From contig NZ_JANGCE010000029.1 of assembly GCF_024462775.1 (NCBI RefSeq), positions 1 to 47,562 on the forward strand: a DNA stretch of 47,562 nucleotides. The letters are read 5' to 3'. The position numbers and the translations under genes were made by a program. This stretch comes from Butyricicoccus faecihominis (lineage in GTDB: Bacteria > Bacillota > Clostridia > Oscillospirales > Butyricicoccaceae). The notes under the pieces are model-generated. The model searched no databases and was not told the DNA's origin. It saw only the letters and a program-made list of their open reading frames with translations. Below, in pieces: positions 40,579-47,562 of this stretch. Position 1 is the stretch's first letter, and every line of letters begins with the position of its first letter.

Positions 40579-41121
40579 TCATACACGCCTTCCCATTTCA
40601 TAGGCTTGCGCCATGGCGGGCGTATGGACGATCTCGCCCCTGTTCCACGCGCCCACACCGTAAACGATACCCTTTTCCACCGCGCCGTCCAGACAGAGCG
40701 TAAATCCACGGAAGCCTTCGATCGTGCGCTCCATGGCGGAAATATCCTGATCCGCGGCGGTGACGATAAAATAGAATTCCTTATTTTCCATGCCGGTATA
40801 GTAGGCGCAGCAGCGGTCGATCAAAGTCTTCATCTGGGCGTCCATGGTGTAAAAATACACCGGCGTCGCCATGACGATCACATCGGCCGCGAGCATCTTT
40901 TGCGCGATGTCCGCCATATCGTCCTGCTGCGAGCAGGTTCCCTTACGGCCGACACATAGGCCGCAGCCCGTACAGTATTGCACCTTGTGATCGCGCAGGA
41001 AAATTTTTTCCGCTGCGTGTCCGGCCTCTTCCGCGCCCTTTCGGAACTGGTCGCACAGGGTGTCCGAATTGCCGCCCTGCCGGGGACTGGCGGAAAGGAT
41101 CAATACCTTTTTCTGCTTCAT
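40579..41121 (-). CDS. Flavodoxin-fold NAD(P)H-dependent FMN reductase (iron-sulfur flavoprotein type)
   Basis: The 180-residue protein has a flavodoxin fold with the FMN-phosphate loop SASPRQGGNSD at about residues 10-20, the cysteine cluster YCTGCGLCVGRKGTC that marks iron-sulfur flavoproteins, and ATPVYFYTMDAQMK. It can pass electrons between flavin and an acceptor; the partner is likely the ferredoxin-type reductase downstream. ATG 41121 follows GGAGG at a standard distance. It is the first gene of the operon and follows a MerR-type promoter. Confidence 0.9.
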   Translation of the reverse strand: MKQKKVLILSASPRQGGNSDTLCDQFRKGAEEAGHAAEKIFLRDHKVQYCTGCGLCVGRKGTCSQQDDMADIAQKMLAADVIVMATPVYFYTMDAQMKTLIDRCCAYYTGMENKEFYFIVTAADQDISAMERTIEGFRGFTLCLDGAVEKGIVYGVGAWNRGEIVHTPAMAQAYEMGRRV

Positions 41122-41152
41122 GTTGCATTCCTCCAAATTTATTTCTGATCCT

Positions 41153-41183
41153 ATCGTACTCCTTGGAGTTCACTCCATGTCAA
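41153..41183 (-). promoter_or_regulatory. MerR-type promoter with 19-bp spacer and dyad
   Basis: On the minus strand TTGACA (41183-41178) and TACGAT (41158-41153) are separated by 19 bases, two more than optimal. The spacer contains a centred inverted repeat, TGGAGT (41164-41169) and ACTCCA (41172-41177). This geometry is the standard site where MerR proteins twist DNA to activate transcription. The regulator is not adjacent. Confidence 0.8.
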
Positions 41184-41218
41184 GCTTATTTGCAATAAAT
41201 TTTTTAAAAGAATGCATG

Positions 41219-41254
41219 AAAACGCCCCGCATTCGTTAAAATGCAGGGCGTTTT
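41219..41254. terminator. Terminator after tRNA-Leu
   Basis: AAAACGCCCCGCATT (41219-41233) pairs with AATGCAGGGCGTTTT (41240-41254). A/T tracts on both sides allow function in either direction. Confidence 0.8.
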
Positions 41255-41256
41255 TA

Positions 41257-41343
41257 TGGTGCCGCCAGCCGGAATCGAACCGGCACGCTGTTGCCAGCGA
41301 GGGATTTTAAGTCCCTTGCGTCTACCAGTTCCGCCATGGCGGC
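41257..41343 (-). tRNA. tRNA-Leu (anticodon TAA)
   Basis: The minus strand folds as a class II tRNA. The acceptor stem pairs GCCGCCA with TGGCGGC, discriminator A, and the CCA end is encoded. The D-arm contains GGTAGACG, the anticodon stem-loop is GGGAC-TTAAAAT-CCC with TAA at its centre, the long variable arm is CGCTGGCAACAGCG, and the T-arm is CCGGTTCGATTCCGG. The long variable arm and TAA anticodon define leucine. Confidence 0.97.
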
Positions 41344-41415
41344 GCGCTTTATTTATTATAGCAGACCAAAGGGCTCGCTGTCAAATGTCAACCGCCCTAA
41401 AATGGAAATAAAACG

Positions 41416-42687
41416 CTATTTTGCGCGGAACACCTCGCGGTCGCACGAGCCGTCCTGACAGGCGACGATCGTGGTGCATACCGCGTCGCCCGTGATGTTG
41501 ACCGCGGTGCGCGCCATATCGAGCAGCCGGTCGATGCCCATGATCAGGCCGATGCCCGCCACCGGCAGGCCGACCGAATCGAACACCATGGCCAGCGTGA
41601 CCAGACCGACGCTGGGCACGCCCGCCGTGCCGATCGAGGCGAGCGTCGCCGTGGCGATGACGGTCAGGTAGTCCGCCGGAGATAGCGCAATGCCGAACGC
41701 CTGCGCCACAAAAACGACCGCCACGCCCTGCATGATCGAGGTGCCGTCCATGTTGATGGTCGCGCCGAGCGGGATGGTAAAGGACGAAATGCGGCGCGAT
41801 ACGCCCATTTTGTTTTCCAGCGTTTCGATGTTGAGCGGGATGGTGGCGTTCGAGGTCGCGGTGGAAAACGCAAAGCCCATCACAGGCAGGAATTTGCGGA
41901 CAAAGTGCAAGGGGTTCAGGCCGGTGAACAGCTTCAGCAGGATCTGATAAACGCCGAAGCACTGCACCGCCAGCGCGAGCAGCACGGCGACCATGTACCA
42001 GATCATCGGCTTCATGGCCGAAAGGCCAAGCTCGGAAAAGGTTTTGGCGATCAGGCAGAACACGCCGACCGGCGCAAGGCTCATGACCATCATGGTCATT
42101 TCCATCATGATATCGTTGGCCTGCTGAAAAAAGTTCGTCACCTGCTGTACCTTATCCTGCAGCTTTGCCAAAATGATGCCGATCAGCAGGGCGAACACGA
42201 TGATCTGCAGCATGTTGCCCTCTGCCAGCGATTTGACCGGATTTTCAGGAATGATATCCAGCAGCGTATCGGCAAAGGCGGTTTTGGTGGCTAACGCGGG
42301 CTGCACGGTCTCAACGCTCGACATATCGAGCCCCATGCCGGGATTGATAATACCCGCCACCGCCAGCGCCACGCCGACAGCGAGCGCGGTCGTCAGCAGG
42401 TAAAAGCATATGGTTTTGACGCCCACGCGTCCCAGCGTTTTGGTATCGCCGATGGCCGCCGCGCCGCAGATGAGCGAACAGAACACCAGCGGCACGACCA
42501 GCATTTTCATCAGCCGCAGAAAACCGTTTCCGACCACGTTAAACACGCCGTCCACCACGATGCGCTGCACCGCGGGGCTGCCCTGCGCGGCATAGTGCAG
42601 CGCCACGCCCAGCGCCGCGCCGAGCAGCAGCGCCACGAAGATGCGGGTGGTCAGGCCGGTTTTTTTGCGCTTTTTAGGTTCGCTCAT
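41416..42687 (-). CDS. Dicarboxylate/amino acid:cation symporter (DAACS family)
   Basis: The 423-residue protein has the GltP/DctA/SdcS-type fold with eight membrane helices and two re-entrant hairpins. The signatures are FSTATSNATIPL (hairpin 1), TINMDGTSI (Na+ and substrate site) and the SIGTAGVP hairpin 2, with DRLLDMARTAVNITGDA toward the C-terminus. It imports glutamate, aspartate, serine or C4 acids with Na+ or H+. Its start overlaps the stop of the RmlD-like gene by four bases and it is the last gene of a three-gene operon. Confidence 0.95.
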   Translation of the reverse strand: MSEPKKRKKTGLTTRIFVALLLGAALGVALHYAAQGSPAVQRIVVDGVFNVVGNGFLRLMKMLVVPLVFCSLICGAAAIGDTKTLGRVGVKTICFYLLTTALAVGVALAVAGIINPGMGLDMSSVETVQPALATKTAFADTLLDIIPENPVKSLAEGNMLQIIVFALLIGIILAKLQDKVQQVTNFFQQANDIMMEMTMMVMSLAPVGVFCLIAKTFSELGLSAMKPMIWYMVAVLLALAVQCFGVYQILLKLFTGLNPLHFVRKFLPVMGFAFSTATSNATIPLNIETLENKMGVSRRISSFTIPLGATINMDGTSIMQGVAVVFVAQAFGIALSPADYLTVIATATLASIGTAGVPSVGLVTLAMVFDSVGLPVAGIGLIMGIDRLLDMARTAVNITGDAVCTTIVACQDGSCDREVFRAK

Positions 42688-43544
42688 GCGCGGCCTCCCG
42701 TCTTTTTATCCGTCAGATAACGGGCAAGCGAGTCTTGCCAGCCGGGCATTTGATAAATTCCGGTCATGCGCATCATCATATTGTCAAGCAGCGTGAACTT
42801 GGGCCGCAGGCTTTCTCCGGCGACCGTGGTCTCCACCGGCACGTTTTCCAGTCCCGTTAGGCGCAGAATCTCGCGCGCGAAATCCGCGCGCGAGCACGCG
42901 CCCTCGCAGGAGGCGTGATAAAGGCCGTATTCGCGCGCGTCCACCAAATAGCTGATAAAGCCCGCGAGCGCGTCCGCCGAGGTGGGCGAGGAGATCTCGT
43001 CGCCGGGCAGCGAAAGGGGGCCGCCGGTTTGGGCGCCGTCCAGCACCTCGTCCACAAAGTCGTACGTGCCCGCGCCGTACAGCCAGGAGGAGCGCACGAT
43101 CACGTGCTTATCCGTCAATTCGCGCACCAGCTTTTCGCCCGCGTACTTGCTTTTGCCGTACATGGTCACCGGGTGCGGCTCGTCGAATTCGCACAAAGCG
43201 CCTGAAGCCGTGCCGTCAAACACGTCGTCGGTCGAGATCTGGATCAGCTTGGCGTCCAGCCGTCTGGCGGCGACGGCAAGGTTGCGCGCGCCGAGCGCGT
43301 TTACCTTGTAGGCGTGCTCGGGATCTAACTCGCATTCGCGCACATCGGTCAGTCCGGCGCAGTTGATAATCACATCGGGCCGGTTCATGTCCGCGAAGCG
43401 GTCGACCGCGCGGTTGTCGCCGACGGGTACGTCGTGGTCGCTGGTCAGCAGCTTATACGCGGCCGTACCGCCGAACAGGCGGCTGAGCGCCGAGCCAAGG
43501 CGGCCGCTCGCGCCGGTGATCCACACACGGGTGGCAATACTCAT
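42684..43544 (-). CDS. RmlD-like NAD(P)-dependent sugar nucleotide reductase
   Basis: The 286-residue protein is an extended SDR of the dTDP-4-dehydrorhamnose reductase (RmlD) type: the cofactor loop GASGRLGSAL at about residues 11-20, STDDVFDG, and the catalytic YGKSK with the Ser/Thr before it. No rmlA, rmlB or rmlC neighbours are seen, so it may act on a different sugar nucleotide or in methionine-adenosyltransferase style regulation as the MAT2B relatives do. The gene lies 41 bases downstream of fruK and overlaps the symporter start. Confidence 0.85.
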   Translation of the reverse strand: MSIATRVWITGASGRLGSALSRLFGGTAAYKLLTSDHDVPVGDNRAVDRFADMNRPDVIINCAGLTDVRECELDPEHAYKVNALGARNLAVAARRLDAKLIQISTDDVFDGTASGALCEFDEPHPVTMYGKSKYAGEKLVRELTDKHVIVRSSWLYGAGTYDFVDEVLDGAQTGGPLSLPGDEISSPTSADALAGFISYLVDAREYGLYHASCEGACSRADFAREILRLTGLENVPVETTVAGESLRPKFTLLDNMMMRMTGIYQMPGWQDSLARYLTDKKTGGRA

Positions 43545-43585
43545 AGGGAAATACCTCTTTTTCTATGCGTTCTGTGGTAAGATGG

Positions 43586-44512
43586 TCATAAGCGGATAGG
43601 GCGCGGCCGGGCGGTGCGCGCGCACACCGCGTCGATCACGTGGCGATCGGGCAGCCAATCGCAAAAGGCGGCGGCGCTGCCCGCCGCGACGGCAAGGCGA
43701 AACGCTTCGCGACCGTTTTGGCCGCAGGCAAGGCCGCTGAGATATCCCGCGACCATGGAATCGCCCGCGCCGACCGTGTTGAGCACCGTGCCCGTGGGCG
43801 CGGGCAGGCGCAGCGCTTCGTCCGCGCCGTCCAGCAGCACCGCGCCCTTGCCGCCCAGAGAGACCATAACGGTCTGCGCGCCCGCGCTTTGCAGGGCGGC
43901 GGCGCTCGCGGCAACATCCAAAAGGGTCTGCGCGGCGCTGCGGGTCAGCTCGGTCAGTTCGGCCAAATTGGGCTTGATCAGGTCGGGCTGCGCCGGAAGG
44001 GCGCTGGTCAGCGGCGCGCCCGCCGTGTCGACCGCCACGCGCGCGCCGCGGCTTTTGGCCAGCGCGGCGAAACGCGCGTACAGATCGGTCGGCGCGCCCG
44101 CCGGAAGCGCGCCGGAAAGGACGAGCCAATCGCCCGCCTCCAGCCGCCAAAGCTCGCGTTCCAGCGCCCCCAGCGCTTCGGCGGAAAGCCGGGGGCCGGT
44201 GCCGTTGAGCTCGCTTTCCTTTTCGCCCTTGATCTTCACGTTGATGCGGGTCATGCCGTCCGTTAAACGGAAGAAGCGGCAGGGCAGTCCGGTGGGGGCG
44301 AGCAGCCGCTCGAACATGGCGCCGGTCTCGCCCGCGGTCAGGCAGAGCGCGCGCACGGGAAGGCCGAGCCGTGAAAGCACCAGCGCCACATTGATCCCCT
44401 TGCCGCCCGGATAGACCGCTTCGCCGTTTGTACGGGTGAGCGCGCCGGGATTCAGCCGGTCGACATGGGCAATATAATCAATCGAAGGGTTAAGCGTGAC
44501 CGTATAGATCAT
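43586..44512 (-). CDS. fruK: 1-phosphofructokinase (PfkB family)
   Basis: The 308-residue PfkB kinase opens with MIYTVTLNPSIDYIAHVDRL and has the sugar-phosphate site GGKGINVALVLSRLG at about residue 37 and the ATP-site GAGDSMVAGYLSGL with the catalytic aspartate. It fits fructose-1-phosphate kinase; tagatose-6-phosphate kinase (LacC) is the alternative. No fruA PTS gene or fruR is adjacent. The ATG at 44512 follows GGGAGG; the frame extends upstream to 44605 into the MerR promoter region and is not used. It is the first gene of the fruK-rmlD-symporter operon. Confidence 0.9.
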   Translation of the reverse strand: MIYTVTLNPSIDYIAHVDRLNPGALTRTNGEAVYPGGKGINVALVLSRLGLPVRALCLTAGETGAMFERLLAPTGLPCRFFRLTDGMTRINVKIKGEKESELNGTGPRLSAEALGALERELWRLEAGDWLVLSGALPAGAPTDLYARFAALAKSRGARVAVDTAGAPLTSALPAQPDLIKPNLAELTELTRSAAQTLLDVAASAAALQSAGAQTVMVSLGGKGAVLLDGADEALRLPAPTGTVLNTVGAGDSMVAGYLSGLACGQNGREAFRLAVAAGSAAAFCDWLPDRHVIDAVCARTARPRPIRL

Positions 44513-44584
44513 AGTGTGGGCCTCCCGTGGCGCCGTCATACCAAAAAGCTGGAAACGGCGCGAAAAAAAGATTTTCAAAAAGCG

Positions 44585-44615
44585 TTGACTTTGACGCTGC
44601 GTCAACCATTATACT
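44585..44615 (+). promoter_or_regulatory. MerR-type autoregulated promoter
   Basis: TTGACT (44585-44590) and TATACT (44610-44615) are 19 bases apart. The spacer holds TTGACGC (44591-44597), T, GCGTCAA (44599-44605), a perfect dyad. This matches MerR/TipA promoters controlled by their own product. Confidence 0.8.
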
Positions 44616-44639
44616 GACCTCATGAGGAGGCGAGAGCAA

Positions 44640-45398
44640 ATGGAATACTCGATCGGAGAATTGGCGAAGCTCGCGGGCATCACCACCCGCACGCTGCGCT
44701 ATTATGACAGGATCGGTCTGCTAAAGCCCGGCGCCGTACGCGAGACCGGCTACCGGAGGTACGGCGAAAGCGAGGTCGATCTGCTGCAGCAGATTTTATT
44801 TTACCGTTCGCTGGGCGTGGAGCTTGCCGAAATCGCCCGCATGATCAACGCGGATAATTTTGACCGGCTGCACGCGCTCCGGGGGCATTTGTCCGCTCTG
44901 CACGCGCGGCAGGCGGAGACCGCGCTCCTCATCGAAACCGTAAAGAAAACCATTGCAAGCATCGAAGGAGGAACAAAAATGGCCGATCAAGAAAAGTTTG
45001 AAGCGTTCAAAGCGCGCGTGGTGCGTGAAAACGAACAAGCTTACGGCGCGGAGGCGCGCCAAAAATACGGCGACGCGGACATGGACGCGTCGAACGCCAA
45101 ACTGCTCGCCATGACGGAAGCGGATTACGAGCGCTTCCAAACGCTTGGCGCGGAAATTCTGCGCCGGCTGGAGCAGGCGGTGCAAAGCCACGAGCCGCCC
45201 GAGGGCGACGCGGGGCAGCGGATCACCGCCATGCACAAAAGCTGGCTTGGCATGACGTGGCGCGCTTACAGCGCCGAGGCGCACCGCGGTTTGGCCGAGG
45301 GCTATGTGGCGGATGAGCGCTTCACCGCTTATTATGACCAAAACGTAAAGGGCTGCGCGGCGTTTTTGCGCGACGCCGTTGCATATTGGGCGAAATAA
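44640..45398 (+). CDS. MerR family regulator with TipAS-type ligand domain
   Basis: The 252-residue protein has an N-terminal MerR helix-turn-helix (YSIGELAKLAGITTRTLRYY, residues 3-22), a coiled-coil dimer helix (about 80-112) and a C-terminal TipAS/Mta-like antibiotic-sensing domain (about 118-250; FEAFKARVVRENEQAYG). Relatives such as Mta and TipA activate drug-resistance genes when they bind thiopeptides or other hydrophobic compounds. ATG 44640 lies 10 bases after AGGAGG; ATG 44622 would cover the site. Its own promoter has the 19-bp spacer, so it probably controls itself. A drug efflux gene is not adjacent. Confidence 0.92.
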   Translation: MEYSIGELAKLAGITTRTLRYYDRIGLLKPGAVRETGYRRYGESEVDLLQQILFYRSLGVELAEIARMINADNFDRLHALRGHLSALHARQAETALLIETVKKTIASIEGGTKMADQEKFEAFKARVVRENEQAYGAEARQKYGDADMDASNAKLLAMTEADYERFQTLGAEILRRLEQAVQSHEPPEGDAGQRITAMHKSWLGMTWRAYSAEAHRGLAEGYVADERFTAYYDQNVKGCAAFLRDAVAYWAK

Positions 45399-45430
45399 CG
45401 ACTGATCGAGGGGAACTGAACGGTTTCCCC

Positions 45431-45592
45431 AATGTCATTAAGATAAGCTTTATCCGATTGTCATTCTGAGGAACAGAGTGACGAAGAATCTCGCGCGAAC
45501 GCGCGATTTCGGTAAATGCCGCGCATTCGCGCGAGATCCTTCGCTTCGCTCAGGATGACAAACTTATAAAAATTCCTTAACTAAATGACATT
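45431..45592. repeat. Nested inverted-repeat element, copy 2
   Basis: AATGTCATTAAG (45431-45442) and CTAAATGACATT (45581-45592) form imperfect outer repeats. The inner inverted repeat runs from TGTCATTCTGAG (45459) to CTCAGGATGACA (45560), with CG-rich palindromic words (TCGCGCGAACGCGCGA, CGCGCATTCGCGCG) in the centre. The inner arms match those of copy 1 at 4473-4627. The outer repeats differ from copy 1 in sequence but have the same arrangement. Confidence 0.75.
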
Positions 45593-45603
45593 GACGGTTT
45601 TCC

Positions 45604-47460
45604 TCAATCTTTTTCGCGCAAATAGGCTTTGATGGTTTCCAGAAAGGGTACGCCGTAGCGATCGGCCTTGGCTTCGCCCACGCCGCGCACTTCAAGGAAT
45701 TCCTCGGCGGTAATGGGCTTGCGGGCGGCCATGTCGCTTAAGGCGGCGTTGGAAAAGATAATATAGGGCGGCACGTGCGCTTGCCGCGCCAGACGGGCGC
45801 GGCAGTCGCGCAGCAGGTCGAACAGCGTGGGGTCGGCCGCGTCCACGGCGGCCCCGGCCTTTTCCGCGGCCTTGAGCACGGGCGGCTTTTCGCGCGGCAG
45901 CTTGATTACAAAGGTGTCGCGCCCGCGCATGAGCGCGTTGCCCGCGGGCGTCAGGTACAGCGTGTTGTGGCGTTCGGCGTCGCTTTGCAGGCAGCCCCGG
46001 TCGATCAAGGTATCGATCAGCTGCCGCACGCGCTTTGCCGTCTGCTCTTCCATAATGCCATAGGTGGAAAGCGATTGCAGGCCGAACTTTTCTATTTTTT
46101 CGCTTTGGCTGCCGCACAGCACGGCGCTGACGACGATCTTGCCGAAATGCAGCCCGCGTTCGGCCAGCCGGTATACGCAGGATAGAATCTTCTGAGCGTC
46201 CAAGGTGGCGTCCACCTCTTCAAACGTGGTGTCGCAGTTGCCGCAGTGCCCGCACGATACCGGCGCGGCTTCGCCGAAATAGCCTAGGATGAACCGGCGC
46301 AGGCAATCGGTCGTGGTGGCGTAAAAGGTCATTTGGCGCAGGCGTTCATATTCCCGATCCAGCAGGGCGGCGCGCGTTTGCTCGTCCAGTCCCTCCTCGG
46401 GCGCGGCCTCGCGGCTGCGTTCGATCAGGAAGCGGGCGGTGTGCACATCCTGCCCGCTGTATAAAAGGATACAGTCCGCCGGTTCGCCGTCGCGCCCCGC
46501 GCGTCCGGCTTCCTGATAGTAGCTTTCCATGTTTTTCGGCATGTTGTAATGAATCACGAAGGAAACGTTCGATTTGTCGATGCCCATGCCGAAAGCGTTG
46601 GTCGCCACCATGACCGGCTTCAGATCATACAAAAAATCATCCTGATTTTGCTGCCGTTCCTCCGCGGGCAGGCCCGCGTGGTAGCGGGTCGCGGCAAGGC
46701 CCTTGGCGCAGAGCATGTCGCACACATCCTCCACGGTTTTTCGCGTCGCGCAGTAGATCACGCCGCTTTTGTCCCGCCGTCCGGCGAGCAGGCGCAGCAG
46801 CGCCTGCGGCTTGCTGGATGGGTGCTCGACCGCGAAATAGAGATTGGGCCGGTCGAAGCCGGTCGTCAGCGTGAACGGCTCGCGCAGGGCGAGCGCGCGC
46901 ACGACGTCCTCGCGCACCGTGGCTGTCGCGGTCGCGGTGAAGGCGGAAACGAGCGGGCGGCGCGGCAGAAGCGAAAGAAAGTCGAGTATTTTTAAGTAGC
47001 TGGGGCGAAAATCCTGTCCCCACTGGGAAATACAGTGCGCTTCGTCCACTGTGACCATGGAGATCTCGGCTTCGCGGGCAAAGGCGAGAAAATCCGGCGC
47101 AGTCAGGCGCTCGGGCGCGACATAAAGCAGCTTGTAGCCGCCCTGCCGCGCTTCGTACAGCGTATCGCCCATTTCGGCGGCGGAAAGCGCGCTGTTTAAA
47201 TAAGCGGCTGGCACGCCGGACTGCCGCAGCGCGCCGACTTGATCCTGCATCAGCGAGATCAGCGGCGAGATAACGAGCGTCACCCCGGGCAGCAGCAGCG
47301 CGGGCACCTGATAGCAAAGCGATTTGCCCGCGCCCGTCGGCATCACGCCGAGCACGTCGCGCCCCTCCAGAATGGCCTCGATCAGCCGATCCTGCCCGGG
47401 CCGAAACGAATCATAGCCGAAATATTGCTTTAAAACCTGCTTTGCCGCCGCGCTTTCCAT
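45604..47460 (-). CDS. recQ: ATP-dependent DNA helicase RecQ
   Basis: The 618-residue protein is a full-length RecQ. The helicase core shows GVMPTGAGKSLCYQ (Walker A), DEAHCISQWGQDFRP, TATA and YYQEAGRAGRDG; the RQC zinc-binding cysteines are in CGHCGNC with an upstream Cys; and an HRDC domain closes the protein (about 545-615). RecQ unwinds DNA 3' to 5' and works in recombination repair. The start has AGAGGAG seven bases upstream. It converges on the repeat element and the TipA-type regulator gene. Confidence 0.97.
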   Translation of the reverse strand: MESAAAKQVLKQYFGYDSFRPGQDRLIEAILEGRDVLGVMPTGAGKSLCYQVPALLLPGVTLVISPLISLMQDQVGALRQSGVPAAYLNSALSAAEMGDTLYEARQGGYKLLYVAPERLTAPDFLAFAREAEISMVTVDEAHCISQWGQDFRPSYLKILDFLSLLPRRPLVSAFTATATATVREDVVRALALREPFTLTTGFDRPNLYFAVEHPSSKPQALLRLLAGRRDKSGVIYCATRKTVEDVCDMLCAKGLAATRYHAGLPAEERQQNQDDFLYDLKPVMVATNAFGMGIDKSNVSFVIHYNMPKNMESYYQEAGRAGRDGEPADCILLYSGQDVHTARFLIERSREAAPEEGLDEQTRAALLDREYERLRQMTFYATTTDCLRRFILGYFGEAAPVSCGHCGNCDTTFEEVDATLDAQKILSCVYRLAERGLHFGKIVVSAVLCGSQSEKIEKFGLQSLSTYGIMEEQTAKRVRQLIDTLIDRGCLQSDAERHNTLYLTPAGNALMRGRDTFVIKLPREKPPVLKAAEKAGAAVDAADPTLFDLLRDCRARLARQAHVPPYIIFSNAALSDMAARKPITAEEFLEVRGVGEAKADRYGVPFLETIKAYLREKD

Positions 47461-47495
47461 ATACTTCTCCTCTTTGTATGCGTTTTCCCTTTCCT

Positions 47496-47524
47496 ATCAT
47501 ACCATCTGGTGGGAAAAAGGGCAA
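47496..47524 (-). promoter_or_regulatory. Sigma-A promoter of recQ
   Basis: On the minus strand TTGCCC (47524-47519) and TATGAT (47501-47496) are separated by 17 bases. Confidence 0.65.
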
Positions 47525-47542
47525 TGAAAAAGCAAAGGTCCC

Positions 47543-47562
47543 GGGGGGGGGGGGGGGGGGGG
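47543..47562. repeat. Run of 20 G at the window end
   Basis: The window ends in an unbroken run of 20 guanines after ...GGTCCC. No such run occurs elsewhere. It is probably a sequencing artefact (two-colour chemistry reads G for no signal) at a contig end. Confidence 0.7.

Noticed and set aside
47543-47562. Run of 20 G as a biological feature such as a G-quadruplex or telomere-like end
   Set aside because: It sits exactly at the window end, is perfectly uniform and unlike any other sequence here. A read or assembly artefact is the simpler explanation.

Overview
The window looks like a chromosomal piece of a GC-rich, low-oxygen Gram-positive bacterium of the class Clostridia, probably an Oscillospiraceae or Butyricicoccaceae type gut anaerobe. 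The reasons are the strong AGGAGG-type ribosome sites and sigma-A promoters, pyruvate formate-lyase with its activase, a class B sortase with a Cna-B surface protein, S-layer homology motifs, a YesM/YesN two-component pair, ECF and TRAP transporters and many ferredoxin-type redox proteins. The species assignment is inference. No phage, plasmid, CRISPR array or transposase gene was seen. About 34 protein genes, one tRNA-Leu, one riboswitch and many hairpin terminators can be supported.

Layout. 1-4386: tandem hairpins, then an SDR oxidoreductase - ttcA - lipoprotein operon and an ABC exporter. 4387-9649: a mobile-looking inverted-repeat element, a Zn/Cd-type P1B ATPase with a very His-rich N-terminus behind a candidate metal-sensor operator, and a membrane c-di-GMP phosphodiesterase with a degenerate GGDEF domain. 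9692-12988 (minus): pflB-pflA, with a ZTP riboswitch and intrinsic terminator in the pflB leader, and a second repeat element between the two genes. 13086-17757: 6-phosphofructokinase, an AraC regulator divergent from an MFS transporter, and an orphan sugar-binding lipoprotein.

17899-22372: a TRAP transporter operon (dctP-dctQ-dctM plus a cupin protein) divergent from a GntR/FCD regulator; a perfect palindrome lies just downstream of the dctP promoter. 22533-29277: class B sortase followed by a 1960-residue Cna-B adhesin ending in IPETG. The adhesin gene is a base-composition mosaic and carries two back-to-back perfect palindromes in its coding sequence. 29405-34954: sugar isomerase/epimerase, MFS transporter, YesM-type kinase and YesN-type regulator; the last seems to start at CTG.

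35105-41183: YitT-like membrane protein; a secreted protein joining S-layer homology motifs, an M28 aminopeptidase domain and a second HEYGH metalloprotease domain; and a tightly coupled four-gene operon (FMN-type flavoprotein, ferredoxin-type aldo/keto reductase, ECF S-component, DUF1893) behind a MerR-type 19-bp-spacer promoter. 41219-47562: tRNA-Leu, a fruK - RmlD-like - dicarboxylate/amino acid symporter operon, a TipA-type MerR regulator with its own 19-bp-spacer promoter, a second copy of the inverted-repeat element, and recQ. The window ends in a run of 20 G that looks like a sequencing or assembly artefact.

Functional thread: fermentative sugar metabolism (pfkA, fruK, pflB/pflA, sugar-binding and isomerase genes) with formate production wired to folate status by the ZTP riboswitch, together with cell-surface and metal-handling functions.
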